The notes under the pieces are model-generated. The model searched no databases. It was not told where the DNA came from and saw nothing but the letters and a program-made list of their open reading frames with translations. Made by a program: the position numbers and the translations under genes. This document shows positions 11,293-22,564 of a stretch of 64,000 nucleotides of DNA, piece after piece; position 1 is the first letter of the stretch, and each line of letters starts with the position of its first letter. The stretch is from Cinnamomum chago (Eukaryota > Streptophyta > Magnoliopsida > Laurales > Lauraceae): NCBI GenBank assembly GCA_038049695.1, contig CP142461.1, forward strand, positions 35,967,001 to 36,031,000, given 5' to 3'.

Positions 11293-13265
11293 ATCAATCA
11301 AGCAGCTGCTTAAGAGAAAATCATCCCTAATTTTGATGGAGATGGATAGTGTAAATATCTTGTGATAACATCGATCGAGGGGAAAATTGTACGGAGGGAG
11401 TAGATTAATCATATGTCCAACACCACTTGGAAACAAAAGGTTGAGATTTATTTGTTGAATTTGTCTCAATAAATAGACTGTAGTAATGAGACCACCCACG
11501 TGAAGGTCTGTTGCAGGTCATGTGTAGAGTGTGAGGCCCACTTAAATAGGTGGTCTCCAAATGTATGATCTGTTGTCATTTTCATGCTGTAAGCATCAAC
11601 CCATTTGTCAGGGAAAACTTTGTGTCATTCTGCCTGTCTGCTCGTTCGAATGTTGGATTAAGAGTTTGGACAAAAGGATGAGCCATCTATCACAATTTCA
11701 AGACCGGACTTTCAAGTGGTTTGCCCAAAGGGCACACGGCCATATCATATTAAAATCTCACAAGCATTAACCAGGTATAGGAAACTTGCCACAAATTAAG
11801 TTGACACATGACTTTGAGTGACAACATTTTGGACAAGGGTCAAGTCAATTACACGAGAGACTGTATAAATGTCATCAGGAGAAATTTCTTTTATTTTTTT
11901 TTTAATATTTATTTCATATATTTTGAATTTATGAATTTATAAATTTGGATTTATTATCATGAGGTGATCTAATATATATTTATACTTTTACAACACTTAT
12001 TCTATTTCTAAACATCTTTAACAATCTCTATATGAAGAGGCAAGGTTGTAATAAATAGATGAGTACTCTGTTCATTTTATAAAATGTGGTGAATCCTAAC
12101 CTTTGATACTTATTTTCGTTAATACATGTGCATCATATAAGTTTGGGGTGAGATTTGAACACAATACATGAGCAGTAAACCCATGTCATGTGCCATTATC
12201 TACCATTTGAGTAGGTGAATCTCAGATTTTAGGGTTTTTATCATAATAACATCATGATGGTATGTAAAAAACCTGATTAGAATATTTGCAAAAGATTAAA
12301 AAACCAAATATAGTGATATAGGTATGCAACATCTCAAAACTAAAGAGTTTATCACAATTTATAGTATACATCACCTTGCATAGTAAACTCTCATGATCCA
12401 CACCCTAATTCATGCAAACATGAATGTACATGTGAGAATTAAACCCATATTTCTTTTAGCACCACTCTTTACAATTTTCTTTACAGTTTCTCGAGTGTTA
12501 GTATAATATAGTGCAATTTTCTTTACAGTTTCTCGAGTGTCAATACAATATAGCATTTACCTAAATGGGGCTCATCTTCTCCAAATCCAAGCTGTTTGCA
12601 TAATGTAACGTTGTTTTATGTTGACAAATGCTGCAATTTCACTTCAACTTGCATATTATCCATTATTAAATTGATCATATAACTCGTATGCAATTAAGTT
12701 AACTTGCTGCTCTCTTTTTTTCCAGAATCTAAAAGAATTTTCTTCTCACCCTAAAAACATGCATGTGACAAATCAAACAGTTTGTCTAAAATCTTAAAAA
12801 AGGTAGGTCCATTCATAGATTTAGATAATACTGCTGGTTCCAAACTAGTAAAATACAAATCACGACATAATGCTTAAGTTTCATTAGGGAGATTATCTAA
12901 ATGGAACGAGTAGAAATCTATTGCATGCCCCCACCTATTTAAATATCTAATCTACTAAAGTGAATACCTTACCTACCTATACATTGGTTGATCCCAAATT
13001 CAACTTCGATTAGAGTTGGTCCTATCCATAGATCAAGCTTCGCATGAGTAACACTTTAATTTTTTTTTCACCATGGACTCATATATTCGAGAAAAGAACC
13101 CGCATATGTGGGAAGTGGAACTTGCACTTTTGAGGGGAAGAACCTGCATATGAGGAGAGTGAGAACTTTGCATGTAGAGGACTAATTAAGGATGATCGGG
13201 ATTGATCTTGAGCTATCTGGGTGAGAAGTGAGTTATCAATTTGACAACCAGCAATAAAACCCTAA
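11293..13265. other. Gene-free AT-rich stretch
   Basis: Nothing coding is supported. The only structure I see is a two-copy ~53-bp direct repeat around 12465-12555, built on CAATTTTCTTTACAG followed by TTTCTCGAGTGT. Confidence 0.5.
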
Positions 13266-13573
13266 AAGGGCTTGTTTGGCAATTCTACTATTACATTTAA
13301 GTAAGATAAAGCCCCATTGTAAAAAAAAAAAATCTCACAAAAAGCACTTTAATTCAAATTTCCCACCATATCTTTTCAAAAAAAAGTAAAAAAAATAACC
13401 TCATTTCTCTACTAAAAGATAAAAAAAACTCCACTTTTTAATAAAAATAATAAAAAAGATTCTATCACAAACAACTAAAAATAAAATATCATCATAACTC
13501 ACTTATATTTTATTATTTCTTAAAAATAACATTTATTCCACTCAATTCTATTAATAAAGCTCCAGACAGACCC
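13266..13573. mobile_element. Tourist-type MITE (PIF/Harbinger)
   Basis: The left end AAGGGCTTGTTTGG pairs loosely with the right end CCAGACAGACCC, and the element is flanked by TAA on both sides (13263-13265 and 13574-13576), a TWA target. The interior is AT-rich with the phrase CTAAAAATAAAA followed by ATCATCATAAC. The same phrase and order occur in the better preserved copy at 41012-41312, so the two are one family. Confidence 0.72.
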
Positions 13574-13675
13574 TAAAATCAACACAATACGGGGACAAAC
13601 TTTTTATTGAAAAAAAATCAAAAAGATTTGAGCCATTTTGATTTTCAACAGATAAGCCCATTGTGAAATGGATCT

Positions 13676-13858
13676 TTTTTTTTTTTTTTTTTTTTGATAA
13701 CGTAGGGTTCCCAGCCCTTAGGGCTGGAATAATCCCTACGGGCCCAGGAGAGAAAGCCGGGTAAAATTCCCCTGTGGCCCCAGTGTGGTAGAGCAGTTTC
13801 GAACCCACAACCTCCGGGTGCAAACCGTAGTCCTAGGCCAACTGAGCTACCCCTCGGG
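13676..13858 (-). mobile_element. tRNA-derived SINE, TAGCTCAGTTGG head
   Basis: On the minus strand it starts CGAGGGGTAGCTCAGTTGG (canonical box A), then GGTTGTGGGTTCGAAACTG (box B), then the family tail (TTTTACCCGGCTT, GGGCCCGTAGGGA, GGGCTGGGAACCCTACG) and a long poly-A. Flanks ATTGTGAAATGGATC (left) and ATTGTAATTGATC (right, 13859-13871) look like an aged target duplication. The head differs from those at 7472 and 22325, but the tail is the same. Confidence 0.82.
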
Positions 13859-13873
13859 ATTGTAATTGATCTT

Positions 13874-16800
13874 CACGTAAGTAAGAAGCTTGACTGAGGA
13901 TGTAGACTCATTCTCCATATGGGATACCAATAAAATATATAATTAAGTGGCCTCAACCGTTCGATTGCAGGTGCACTGTCAATAGTACACCAACACCACG
14001 AAATAAAAGAATGGCCACATGGCCCACATGCCCAAAAAATATATATTCTCATCTGATCAGAACCGTGGCCCACTTGAACAGAAATTCCAGAATGGAGCAC
14101 GTGTAACCTGCCTGTAGAATGGAGGAGGAAGGACGTGGTCCTCGAGGCTCGACTTTTATGAGTTCCGTTAAAAGGACATGTCCAGACCATAAAATAGCTT
14201 GATCACGCCGCCGTACGGAGGGCGTTGATGGGGAGCTTTCAACCCCTCCCGAAGCAGAAGACGTCTCGTGATGTTCCTTGTGTCCTCTCCTCTCATCTCG
14301 TCCTCCTTTTGTTTATTTTTACTTTTTGCCTTCGAGCTGTGGGTCCCATCACTCCTGACCAGTCTCATTTTGCATTTGCTGTCCACGAGAAAGAGCACAG
14401 AACAACCAAAGGGGTATTTTGTGTGGGTATTGTATTGATATCTGTGGGGACCACATTCGCTGCGATAGCTTGCACGCCATCTACTGCACGCACTTTCCTT
14501 TCGCCCTGAATTGATAAAAAAATTTGAGGTAAAAAGAGATTTACTGTAGGAAATCGGACTGCGAAATTGATCGCCGAGTAAATCGGCGCAAATCGGCGCT
14601 CTTCAGTCTTCCCTCCTTTTACTTTACTTTTTCCTTCTTAAAATTTTGCAACATGTTGGAGATTTTTTTTGTCTTTTTGGTATTTATTGTGTGATGCAAT
14701 TTTGAATGCATGTTTGGTGGTTGGATCTAGGGGTGGGACGGGAGGGGTACTAGAGGGTGGCCATGATCCCTTTGAAATCTCAAAAGCCCCTTTTAAGTTA
14801 ATCGAAATTCCATCAAATTACGCATATTGGGCCCCTTCAAGAATTTTATTTTATTTTTCAAAGTAGCCACTCCAAAACACATTTCTTGGTTCCGCCCTCG
14901 TGCGGGATCCATCGGCTCGATTAACATGTTGCGACGCATAGTGGATGATGTGAATAAATTCATTTATTATCTTAATTGATTTATAATTTCATGCTTTATT
15001 CATGTGATGAGTAATAGCTTGTTTTATTATTGAACATAACTAATACAAAATGACATGATGGTTCATGAGATTAATGGGAGCCCATAGGTGTATTAAATGT
15101 GATTCATGTGTGTGGATGAGATTTACATACAAGAGACATAGATTACAGTTCTTATACTCAAAGTATTTTCACAATCAGTAATGAGACTGAGTATCTCATC
15201 TGAAAAAGTCATAGCACCTCAGTCACTATGAAATAGTGTGGTTTGTCTCAACCATTAGAGTGTAAGACTCTGGATTGTTGTGTTAGTATATTAGATGTAC
15301 TGAAGGACCATGAGTAGCACCTTATCCAAATATGTCTTTTGATTAAGAACTGCTCTCATAATTCTCAAACAATAAGCTTTTAATAATGAGATATTAATGG
15401 ATTCAATTTTCTACTATGCATTTATTTGAGTTACCAATGAGTGTGAGCCAACTATAGGTCAACACCTCGGTATCTTGGTATGTAGTAGTGAGACTGTAGG
15501 AACATATAATTCTCAAAATTGAATCTATCATTTAAGAGAGAAATATCCCCTTATGCCAATTAATGAAATTAATCATTGGTAAGTGTGCACTCATCTTAAT
15601 TAAGAGTTCATTTGATGGTAATGATGATTAATGTGATTAATTGGGCCACAAGGATAATAAGATGTGAACTTAATTTCGTTGGACAGATTTATTCCAATAG
15701 ATCCATGGATATAATAGATGGAGGGGCCTACTTCCAATAATTTGGAAGATTATGGTCTACTTGTAAATATTTCTAAGACTGTGGTGCAATTGCATTTATT
15801 TGCCAGAGTTATTTGTAATTAATTGTGGGGCCAGGGTTCACATGAGATGTGGGGTCCAGATCTTCAGTTTGAGACATATTCTAAGGAATCCGTAGTGGTC
15901 CCTATGTGAGCACTAAGAAGAGAAGGTTACTAATTCAATTGAAACTCTTGAGGAAAGAAGAATATGACATATACTATAATAGAAATAAGACTTCTAATTA
16001 TGGACCAAGAAGAGGTTTACCAAACCTATATTCATATGGAGATTTTATTACAATTCGACTTTTGTCCTTATAAACATAGAATCCTTGTGTGTCATTTTTT
16101 AATGTTCAATTACTAACGCATCAAGATATGCATACTCTCGTTGTAATTGACTTTGAAATGAACTTTAGATATTTTGAGCCATCATCTCTTTTAAGAATGC
16201 TAAATCTTTAACATTATAAGTTATACTTTCATTTAACCATAACATATATTTTTACTGTAAATCAACAAAACCTCTGATACTAAAAATTAAAAATAAATAA
16301 ATAAATCTGTCATCTCTCCAAGTTTTTAAAAATTATGATCTATTACTGTGGGAGCAGATATTAATTATCTCCTAGGGATGGGGTCTCTAATGGGTCCCAG
16401 CCCTCTTGTATGGACAAAAATGAATAGCGTGTGTAGGTGACTCAATTAGAATCTCATATATAGAACTTCGTTCAACTTGTCAACTTCCGCATTTGTATTA
16501 GAGTCAAGCAAGCACTTATTTAAGAAATTCCTTGGTTAAGTTACAATCATCCTACCTTGCATTGTTGGTCTAAGGATTTATCTAATAAAATAGTTTAGAT
16601 ATCAAAATCTGAAAACTACTAATTAAAGAAGATATGATCATAGTTTGACCATATCATTTTTCCTGATGTGGTTATGATTGATTTTAATTTTAAAAGGCAC
16701 ATGTTTGGATCTCTTGGATGGCCTCATTTTATTTTCATCATTAAGGTGGTAGCCATACCATGATTGATTTCAACTTTTGGTCGGGCCTCACCCAAACTGG

Positions 16801-18142
16801 TATTTTAGAAAAGAAAAACATATAAAGATTTTCTTTATTTTTTGAAAAATCTAAATTTCTTTCAAAGGAGATTTTGTACATTTTCCTTTTTTTGGCTTAG
16901 ATTGACTGTGAACATCTCAACACAGGATAGTTTTTTTTCCCCTATGATTATTGATATCTTAAGCCCCTTCACAAAAAAAAAAAAAAAAAGGTAGGATGTA
17001 CACAAATTAAAAACTAATTTTAAAGAATAAAACCCACCATTAAGGATGGTTAAATAACCCTTTAAAGTGAGCCCCACCTGATGAACGCCCTAGATCAAGA
17101 AGCACGTGGAGTACAATTCTAGGAATTGAGGTGTCCACACATGTGAGACCACCCCCAATTGCTTGCAGATATCTAAGATATACTTCCTTGATATGTTTTT
17201 TTTTTGGCAATCAACCTGGTACTTGTTAGTGAAACAGAACACAAGCAAATGATAAGCTAAAACTTATTGAAAGCTTTTATAATCAATGAGTTTGAAAAAA
17301 TTAATAGACAAAACAAAAATCTTTGGTATTGGTAACTCTGCTGACTTTCACAAATAGTCAAATGAGTTTTTGCATTTAAAAGGAAGAAATTTTTAAACCA
17401 AACAAAACGAGGAACAAACAACTACGTACAAATAGTCAAACGAGTTGATAAGCTAAACATTCAATACAGCCAGCAATGCAGGAGAGTTGGGTGACTAACA
17501 AGAGGGAGAAGATTTGCCATGTGATGAGTTGGGTGAATAACAACACATTTACAGCCAGACCTACATCCGCTGGATTTTCTAGATCAGATTTTTTTTTTAA
17601 CATTTTTGGCGAAGGATAAATTAGTGAATGGTTCTTTAACTTTGTCATTTGCATGCTCTAGTTCACAAGAAATTCGTTTAAGGCCCGTAGTCTACGTCAG
17701 CTAGAGGTCCTTAAATATGTCAGATCACACATTGTCTTGATTGATTTGCACTCGTAACTATCTCAATACGTCATGCATAACCGTTTGGATATGTCATGCA
17801 ATTTAAGCCCTTAATTCAAGCTCATAATTAGTATGATTAATTTTGAATGATTTGCCCTTATAATTCCTTGTAGATCACGTTTTGAATTTGAAATGGTAAC
17901 GACAATCGATTGTGAGATTCTTAGAGAATTTCTAAAAGAAATTCATTTGCACTCGTTCTAAGTGCGGGGGACAGATTCTGCGATCTTCAAGTCTTCAAAG
18001 TAGACTTTTGTGAGGGGCAGATTTTGCGACCTTACTAGTTTAATATAACATTTGCGATCCGGATCAAAGAAATAGGGTTCAGATGATTTTGATTTTGATC
18101 TATATCCCACAATCTTATTTCTTCTTCTTTTTTTTTTTTTTC
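13874..18142. other. Gene-free stretch with a CpG-rich patch
   Basis: No gene is supported. From about 14080 to 14610 the sequence is relatively GC- and CpG-rich (CACGCCGCCGTACGG, and CGGCGCAAATCGGCGC). It could be a promoter-like or transposon-derived patch. From about 14900 to 16100 the sequence has the look of diverged non-coding retroelement sequence, but I find no ends, primer site or coding remnant, so I leave it unassigned. Confidence 0.4.
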
Positions 18143-18330
18143 AATTTATCTGAGTTTTACACAAATTTATCTGAGTTCTAGACAAATTTATTTGAATTTT
18201 GAACAAATCTATCTGAGTTTTGAATAAATTTATTTGAGTTCTTGGACAAATTTATCTAAGTTATGGAATAAATTTATCTGAGCTCTAGAATAAATTTATC
18301 TGAGTTCTGAAACAATTTATCTCAATTTGA
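18143..18330. repeat. ~21-bp minisatellite, about 9 copies
   Basis: The consensus is AAATTTATCTGAGTTCTAGAC, one base over the longest run I quote elsewhere, so briefly: A3T3ATCTGAG plus a variable TTCTAGAC tail. About nine copies follow each other with 1-5 differences each. It is non-coding and preceded by a poly-T run. Confidence 0.85.
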
Positions 18331-19921
18331 GATAAGCAGATAGATAGAGTTCCAACACGATGAATGTTCACAAATGAGAAAATATTCAACTTACTTGTCT
18401 TGGAGTGAGTTAATGTTAATAATTTGTATGAGGAGATGTCTGGATTGGTCTAAATTCTGTATTTTAGGTTTTCAAAATCAAAGAAATCGCTTCTACAATC
18501 ACCAACTCGACAATGAAATAGTATTTTTGAAAAGGTTACGAATGCTTGATGTAATCTGCTTCCCCAATTCACTTTCCCGCGTTTTCATGCAATCAAAGTT
18601 CAAAACCCCTTTTTTTCGCTTTCATTCCTTTTTTGGCAACCTTTCGTGATTTTGGCCTGTGCGTTTTTTGAATAAAGGGATAAGAGGTGAAAATGGCATT
18701 ATTGACCTTTTAAGTTTATGAAATGGTAGCTAGGAGGGACCTTTGGCTGTATGAGATTAAATTGTGGACCGTTTGCAATAAAATCCAAAGTCGAGGGACC
18801 TCCGGCCAAACGCCCCTCTGGCAAATTCACACAAGTGCCCAAGTATCCCCTAGCATTTTGGAAGTTAGGAACTTGAAGAATTCAGAAGCCAAATGTGACA
18901 ATCCATAAGGCTGAATTTTCATAGTCTTACCAAATTAAAAAGGGAATTCTAATCGGTGAGGGACAGTTGCTGTTAGAAATTCCAAGATATGGAATTTGCT
19001 TTGGAAATTCCTCAAAACAAATGCCCCCACGTAATCACTAAGATGGACTTTTATCAAGTTAGATGTGTATTATGAGGGTTAATGATTAAGATTCATATGG
19101 ATTCGCTAAAACTTAGGAGAGTTTTCTCTTTTTTTCTTTCTTTCTTTTTTCTTGTGTATGTGCGCCACGATAACTTCGCATCTCACTGATAGTTTAGGGA
19201 TCAATCCCTGAATATGCCACTCTTCCCACTTGCGTGCCTTCTCTTCTTAAAGTGTGAGATTCCTCTTGTCATGTATGTGGGGGCTTTTGGGTCTCAGCCC
19301 CAAGGGTAGGGTACCAATTTATTTGTTTTTTCTGCATCCATCGTTTGGACACATTTTTCCTAGGGTCCCTTCTCCCTTGTGGGTAATTCTTTCCCATCAG
19401 AGGAAGAGAAATTTGTGGTCCTTTTATAGACTCCTACCCCGGTGTTTACTTTGAATCTCTTTGATGAAGGCCCATTTACTTATTACTAGCTATTCTTGGG
19501 AATTGATGAATTAGATATAGGGCTTCATATACCAGGCGCTTTCAAATCCTGCAAACCTAAATAACTTTACACAGATTTGGACTAGACCCATGGGTGGCTG
19601 AGGCTTGATTGACTGGCCCAATTTGGCATTTGCTTTAGTTTTAGAGCACGGTTCACACTTGAGTAATAGGCCGGGCATGACCAAGCCCACATACAGCCTT
19701 GATTAGGGGCTAATTCTTGCGAGAATCAGCCCTATAAACTTTAAGGCTATAGAAAATAGAAGTTGTGAAGTGAGTAATAAGTAGTCACAACCTTTGGTTT
19801 GTGAACCACTTGTCCAACCAAAAGGCTGACTTACCCGGTGCGTGGGGCACCTTATGGCGAGCACACTTTCTTGTGGGACCCACCAGGGGCACCACCTCGA
19901 GTCCCCACACTTGCCTATGTA
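18331..19921. other. Gene-free stretch
   Basis: No coding region or transposon end is supported. Short open frames (for example 18374-18649) have no recognisable motif. Confidence 0.45.
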
Positions 19922-20504
19922 CAGGGCCGGCCCTGGGCAAGGGCTGTAAGTGCCCTTGCCCCGGGCCCTTTTTTTGAGGGGGCCCAAAATCCCCCAAATC
20001 CCTTCTACTTTTTTTTTTTTTTCAATCATTTGGTGAGAGCAGGGCTCATCCAATGGATCCCATCGTCCTGGGCATCAATAGACTCATCATCAAATCATCT
20101 GAGAGTGCTTATTGCATCACTTATTTGAGCATCCATCAGAGGGGCCCACCAATGATATTTTATATTTGATGGCTGAAATTCTGAGAGAATCTGGTCTAGT
20201 GTTGGGATGATTTAGGGCTTTTTTTTTTTACAAATAGATCATCAAGCCTTCAGCCCTACACCCGTTCTTCTCATTTGTTAGTGGGGCTCACCAATGATTT
20301 TTAATTCCACATATATGATGCTTAAATTCTGGTTTGAGTTTTCTTTCTTCTCTTTTTTTTCAAATAGTTATACTTGGGCATCATCAACCCATTGCCAATT
20401 TTTCACATCAGTGGGACCCACCAATGATATTATCATATATGATGGCTGAAGAGGCCTAACTTTTACTCTTGCCCTGGGCCCTGAAAAATTCAGGACCGGC
20501 CCTG
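19922..20504. mobile_element. hAT-superfamily non-autonomous element
   Basis: The ends are CAGGGCCGGCCCTG and CAGGACCGGCCCTG; the second reads CAGGGCCGGTCCTG on the opposite strand, so the inverted repeat is about 13 of 14. The 8-bp target duplication CCTATGTA is perfect on both sides (19914-19921 and 20505-20512). Inside, the phrase GGG(A/G)CCCACCAATGAT recurs three times at spacings of about 130-150 bp, each followed by ATATGATGG-like sequence, so the interior grew by tandem duplication. No reading frame. Confidence 0.9.
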
Positions 20505-20512
20505 CCTATGTA

Positions 20513-21831
20513 TAGTGACAAAGGCTCGAATCATATATCATCTAAGCCACTTGATCAATCCTCGACAAATTTTCACCGTCCAAAATGAATGCAAGTTGAT
20601 CCACCGGTATAATTCATTTGCATGGGTGCTAAACTCAGGATCGGCGACCATCGTAAGTTGGGCCCCACTAGGTGTTTTGGCATGCGGACCTCACCTTTTT
20701 GTGAGCAATGTGCTCTACAGAGGGAATTCCATCGAGGTATAAGTTCCAGCAATTGTAGAATGATGTACATTAATTTATTTAAGGGCCTCACTAACACTAA
20801 GTTTGGCATAGGGTTAGTGGTAGATAAAATAAAGTTTCGATTTCAGCAAGTATGTAAGAAAATGGAAGTCAGTTTTTGTCATAAGACTATAAAAATGGAG
20901 TACTCTTCATTCTATCAATTTATGTAAAGAATAGCTCTTTTCTATCAATTCCGAAATTCATTGTGTATGTTTTGAGAATTTCTACTTTTCCCTTTTGGAT
21001 GCATAGAAAATCAGATTTTATCAAAGGGTATGGACTATGGAGCAATTGATAAAGGATGCAGTGTCACAAAATTCATTTCTGGGAATTATCATCTCCGGTC
21101 TGGGAAATGTTACTTTTATTCACAAATGTTGAGATTTCTCAAGAACTTGAGCTAAAATTTTCCAATAAATAGTGTAGAAAATAAATAGATTATTGATATA
21201 ACTTATATATTATACTGTTTTTACCATTTTATCCTGATAATATTGTAGTTTCATTTTGGATTTCTCAACCTTTTTTTTTAATTTACAGATGTTTTGAGAT
21301 ATTATGAGGGGATATATATTTCTTAATGATATTGCTGCACTTTCGAAATATCATCAAAAAAAAAAAAAAAAAAAACAAGAGTGTAGGAAAATCCCTTGTT
21401 TGATTGAGAAGAATTCTTTAGAGTGGCATTTCAAATGATAGTTTTGCCATGTAGAATCTGGAATTCTTCAGATACTCCAAAACACAAGAAATCTTAAAAT
21501 GCTTGCAAACTAATGTCCATGTTTTAGAATACCTGAGGATTTATAGCCAGCAAACAAAGGGCCCAAAGGAAGAAAGATACACAAGAACAAGAAATAGGGT
21601 AAGGGATGAGAATGACCATTTCTTTTATATATAAAAAATGGGGGATATTTTGATGGTGCCATGTTGTTGAAACCTTTTCACTTGATAAAAGCTAATCTTC
21701 TAAGTATATAGTATGCCAAGCTAGCATTGGGCTAGTTTGAAGCAACACTTTTAGAGCCATGTGCAGGCCTAGGCCTAATCTTCTGGCTAGAAATCTAAAA
21801 GGACATGGTGAACTTGTTGCACAGCTAATTC
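20513..21831. other. Gene-free stretch
   Basis: Nothing coding is supported. The segment is AT-rich with an A20-like tract near 21357-21375. Confidence 0.45.
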
Positions 21832-22004
21832 TGATGGGTAGCTTGGTTGGCCTAGGACTATGGTTTGCTCTCGGAAGTTAAGGGTTCGAAACTATGCTTC
21901 CACACAAGGGCTACAGGGGATTTACCCTGATCCCCCTGGACCCATAGGGATTAGTCCGGCTCAAAGAGCTGGGACACCCTCCGTTATAAGAAAAAAAAAA
22001 AAAA
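21832..22004 (+). mobile_element. tRNA-derived SINE, TAGCTTGGTTGG head
   Basis: It begins TGATGGGTAGCTTGGTTGG (box A, one change from TAGCTCAGTTGG), carries box B GGGTTCGAAACT, and ends with the shared tail (GATTAGTCCGGCTC, GAGCTGGGACACCCTCCG) and poly-A. Flanking TTGTTGCACAGCTAATTC (21814-21831) and TTGTTACAGAGCTTATTC (22005-22022) match at 15 of 18 positions, an aged target duplication. This is the same subfamily as 13676. Confidence 0.87.
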
Positions 22005-22324
22005 TTGTTACAGAGCTTATTCCTACCCACCAATACCATACTTGACAAAAATGGACTAAAAAATCTCAATTGGGCTCATTTCGGAATGTCAGATCCATAG
22101 TCTGGATCAGATCATGAATGTTAGGCCCAACAAATAAACAGACTGGGCTTGGACAAGCCATGGCTTTCAAGGCCTTTGTAGTTTGTACATGACCCATCCC
22201 ACAGGACAGGCCAATGAGATGAAAGGAGTGGATCAACATTGGGCCAGAATTGGCAACACTGCCTACCCATTATGTAGCCATCACAATTGGTCGGTCCCTG
22301 TTAATCCAATTGTCCTTCATCAAA

Positions 22325-22547
22325 AACCCCAAGGGGTTGGCCGAGTGGTCAGGACCACGGTTCCTCCCTCTTCCGGAGCTAGAGGTCTTGGTATCGACCC
22401 CCGGTTCCCCCCTCTTCAGGAGCCGAAGGTTGAGTTTACTTGTGCTACCACCTAGGGGCCACAGGGATTTTACCCGGCTTCTCTCTGGGCCCGGAGGGAA
22501 TAGTCCAACCTAAAGGGTTGGGAACCCTCCGTTAGCAAAAAAAAATA
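22325..22547 (+). mobile_element. tRNA-derived SINE, Leu/Ser-like head, young copy
   Basis: The target duplication AATTGTCCTTCATCAAA is perfect over 17 bp (22308-22324 and 22548-22564). The body starts CCCCAAGGGGTTGGCCGAGT, a tRNA Leu/Ser-like box A, followed by a degenerate box B (GGTATCGACCCCC), then the tail TTTTACCCGGCTT, GGGCCCGGAGGGA, GGGTTGGGAACCCTCCG and an A-rich end. Body length is about 223 bp. It is the best preserved of the four SINEs. Confidence 0.93.
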
Positions 22548-22564
22548 AATTGTCCTTCATCAAA

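Noticed and set aside
14888-16100. Stretch resembling the non-coding region of a copia-type retroelement fossil
   Set aside because: No LTR ends, target duplication, primer site or coding remnant could be found. The impression rests only on general look.
22183-22513. Overlapping open frames of about 90 codons
   Set aside because: They translate the SINE at 22325-22547 and its flank, not a protein gene.
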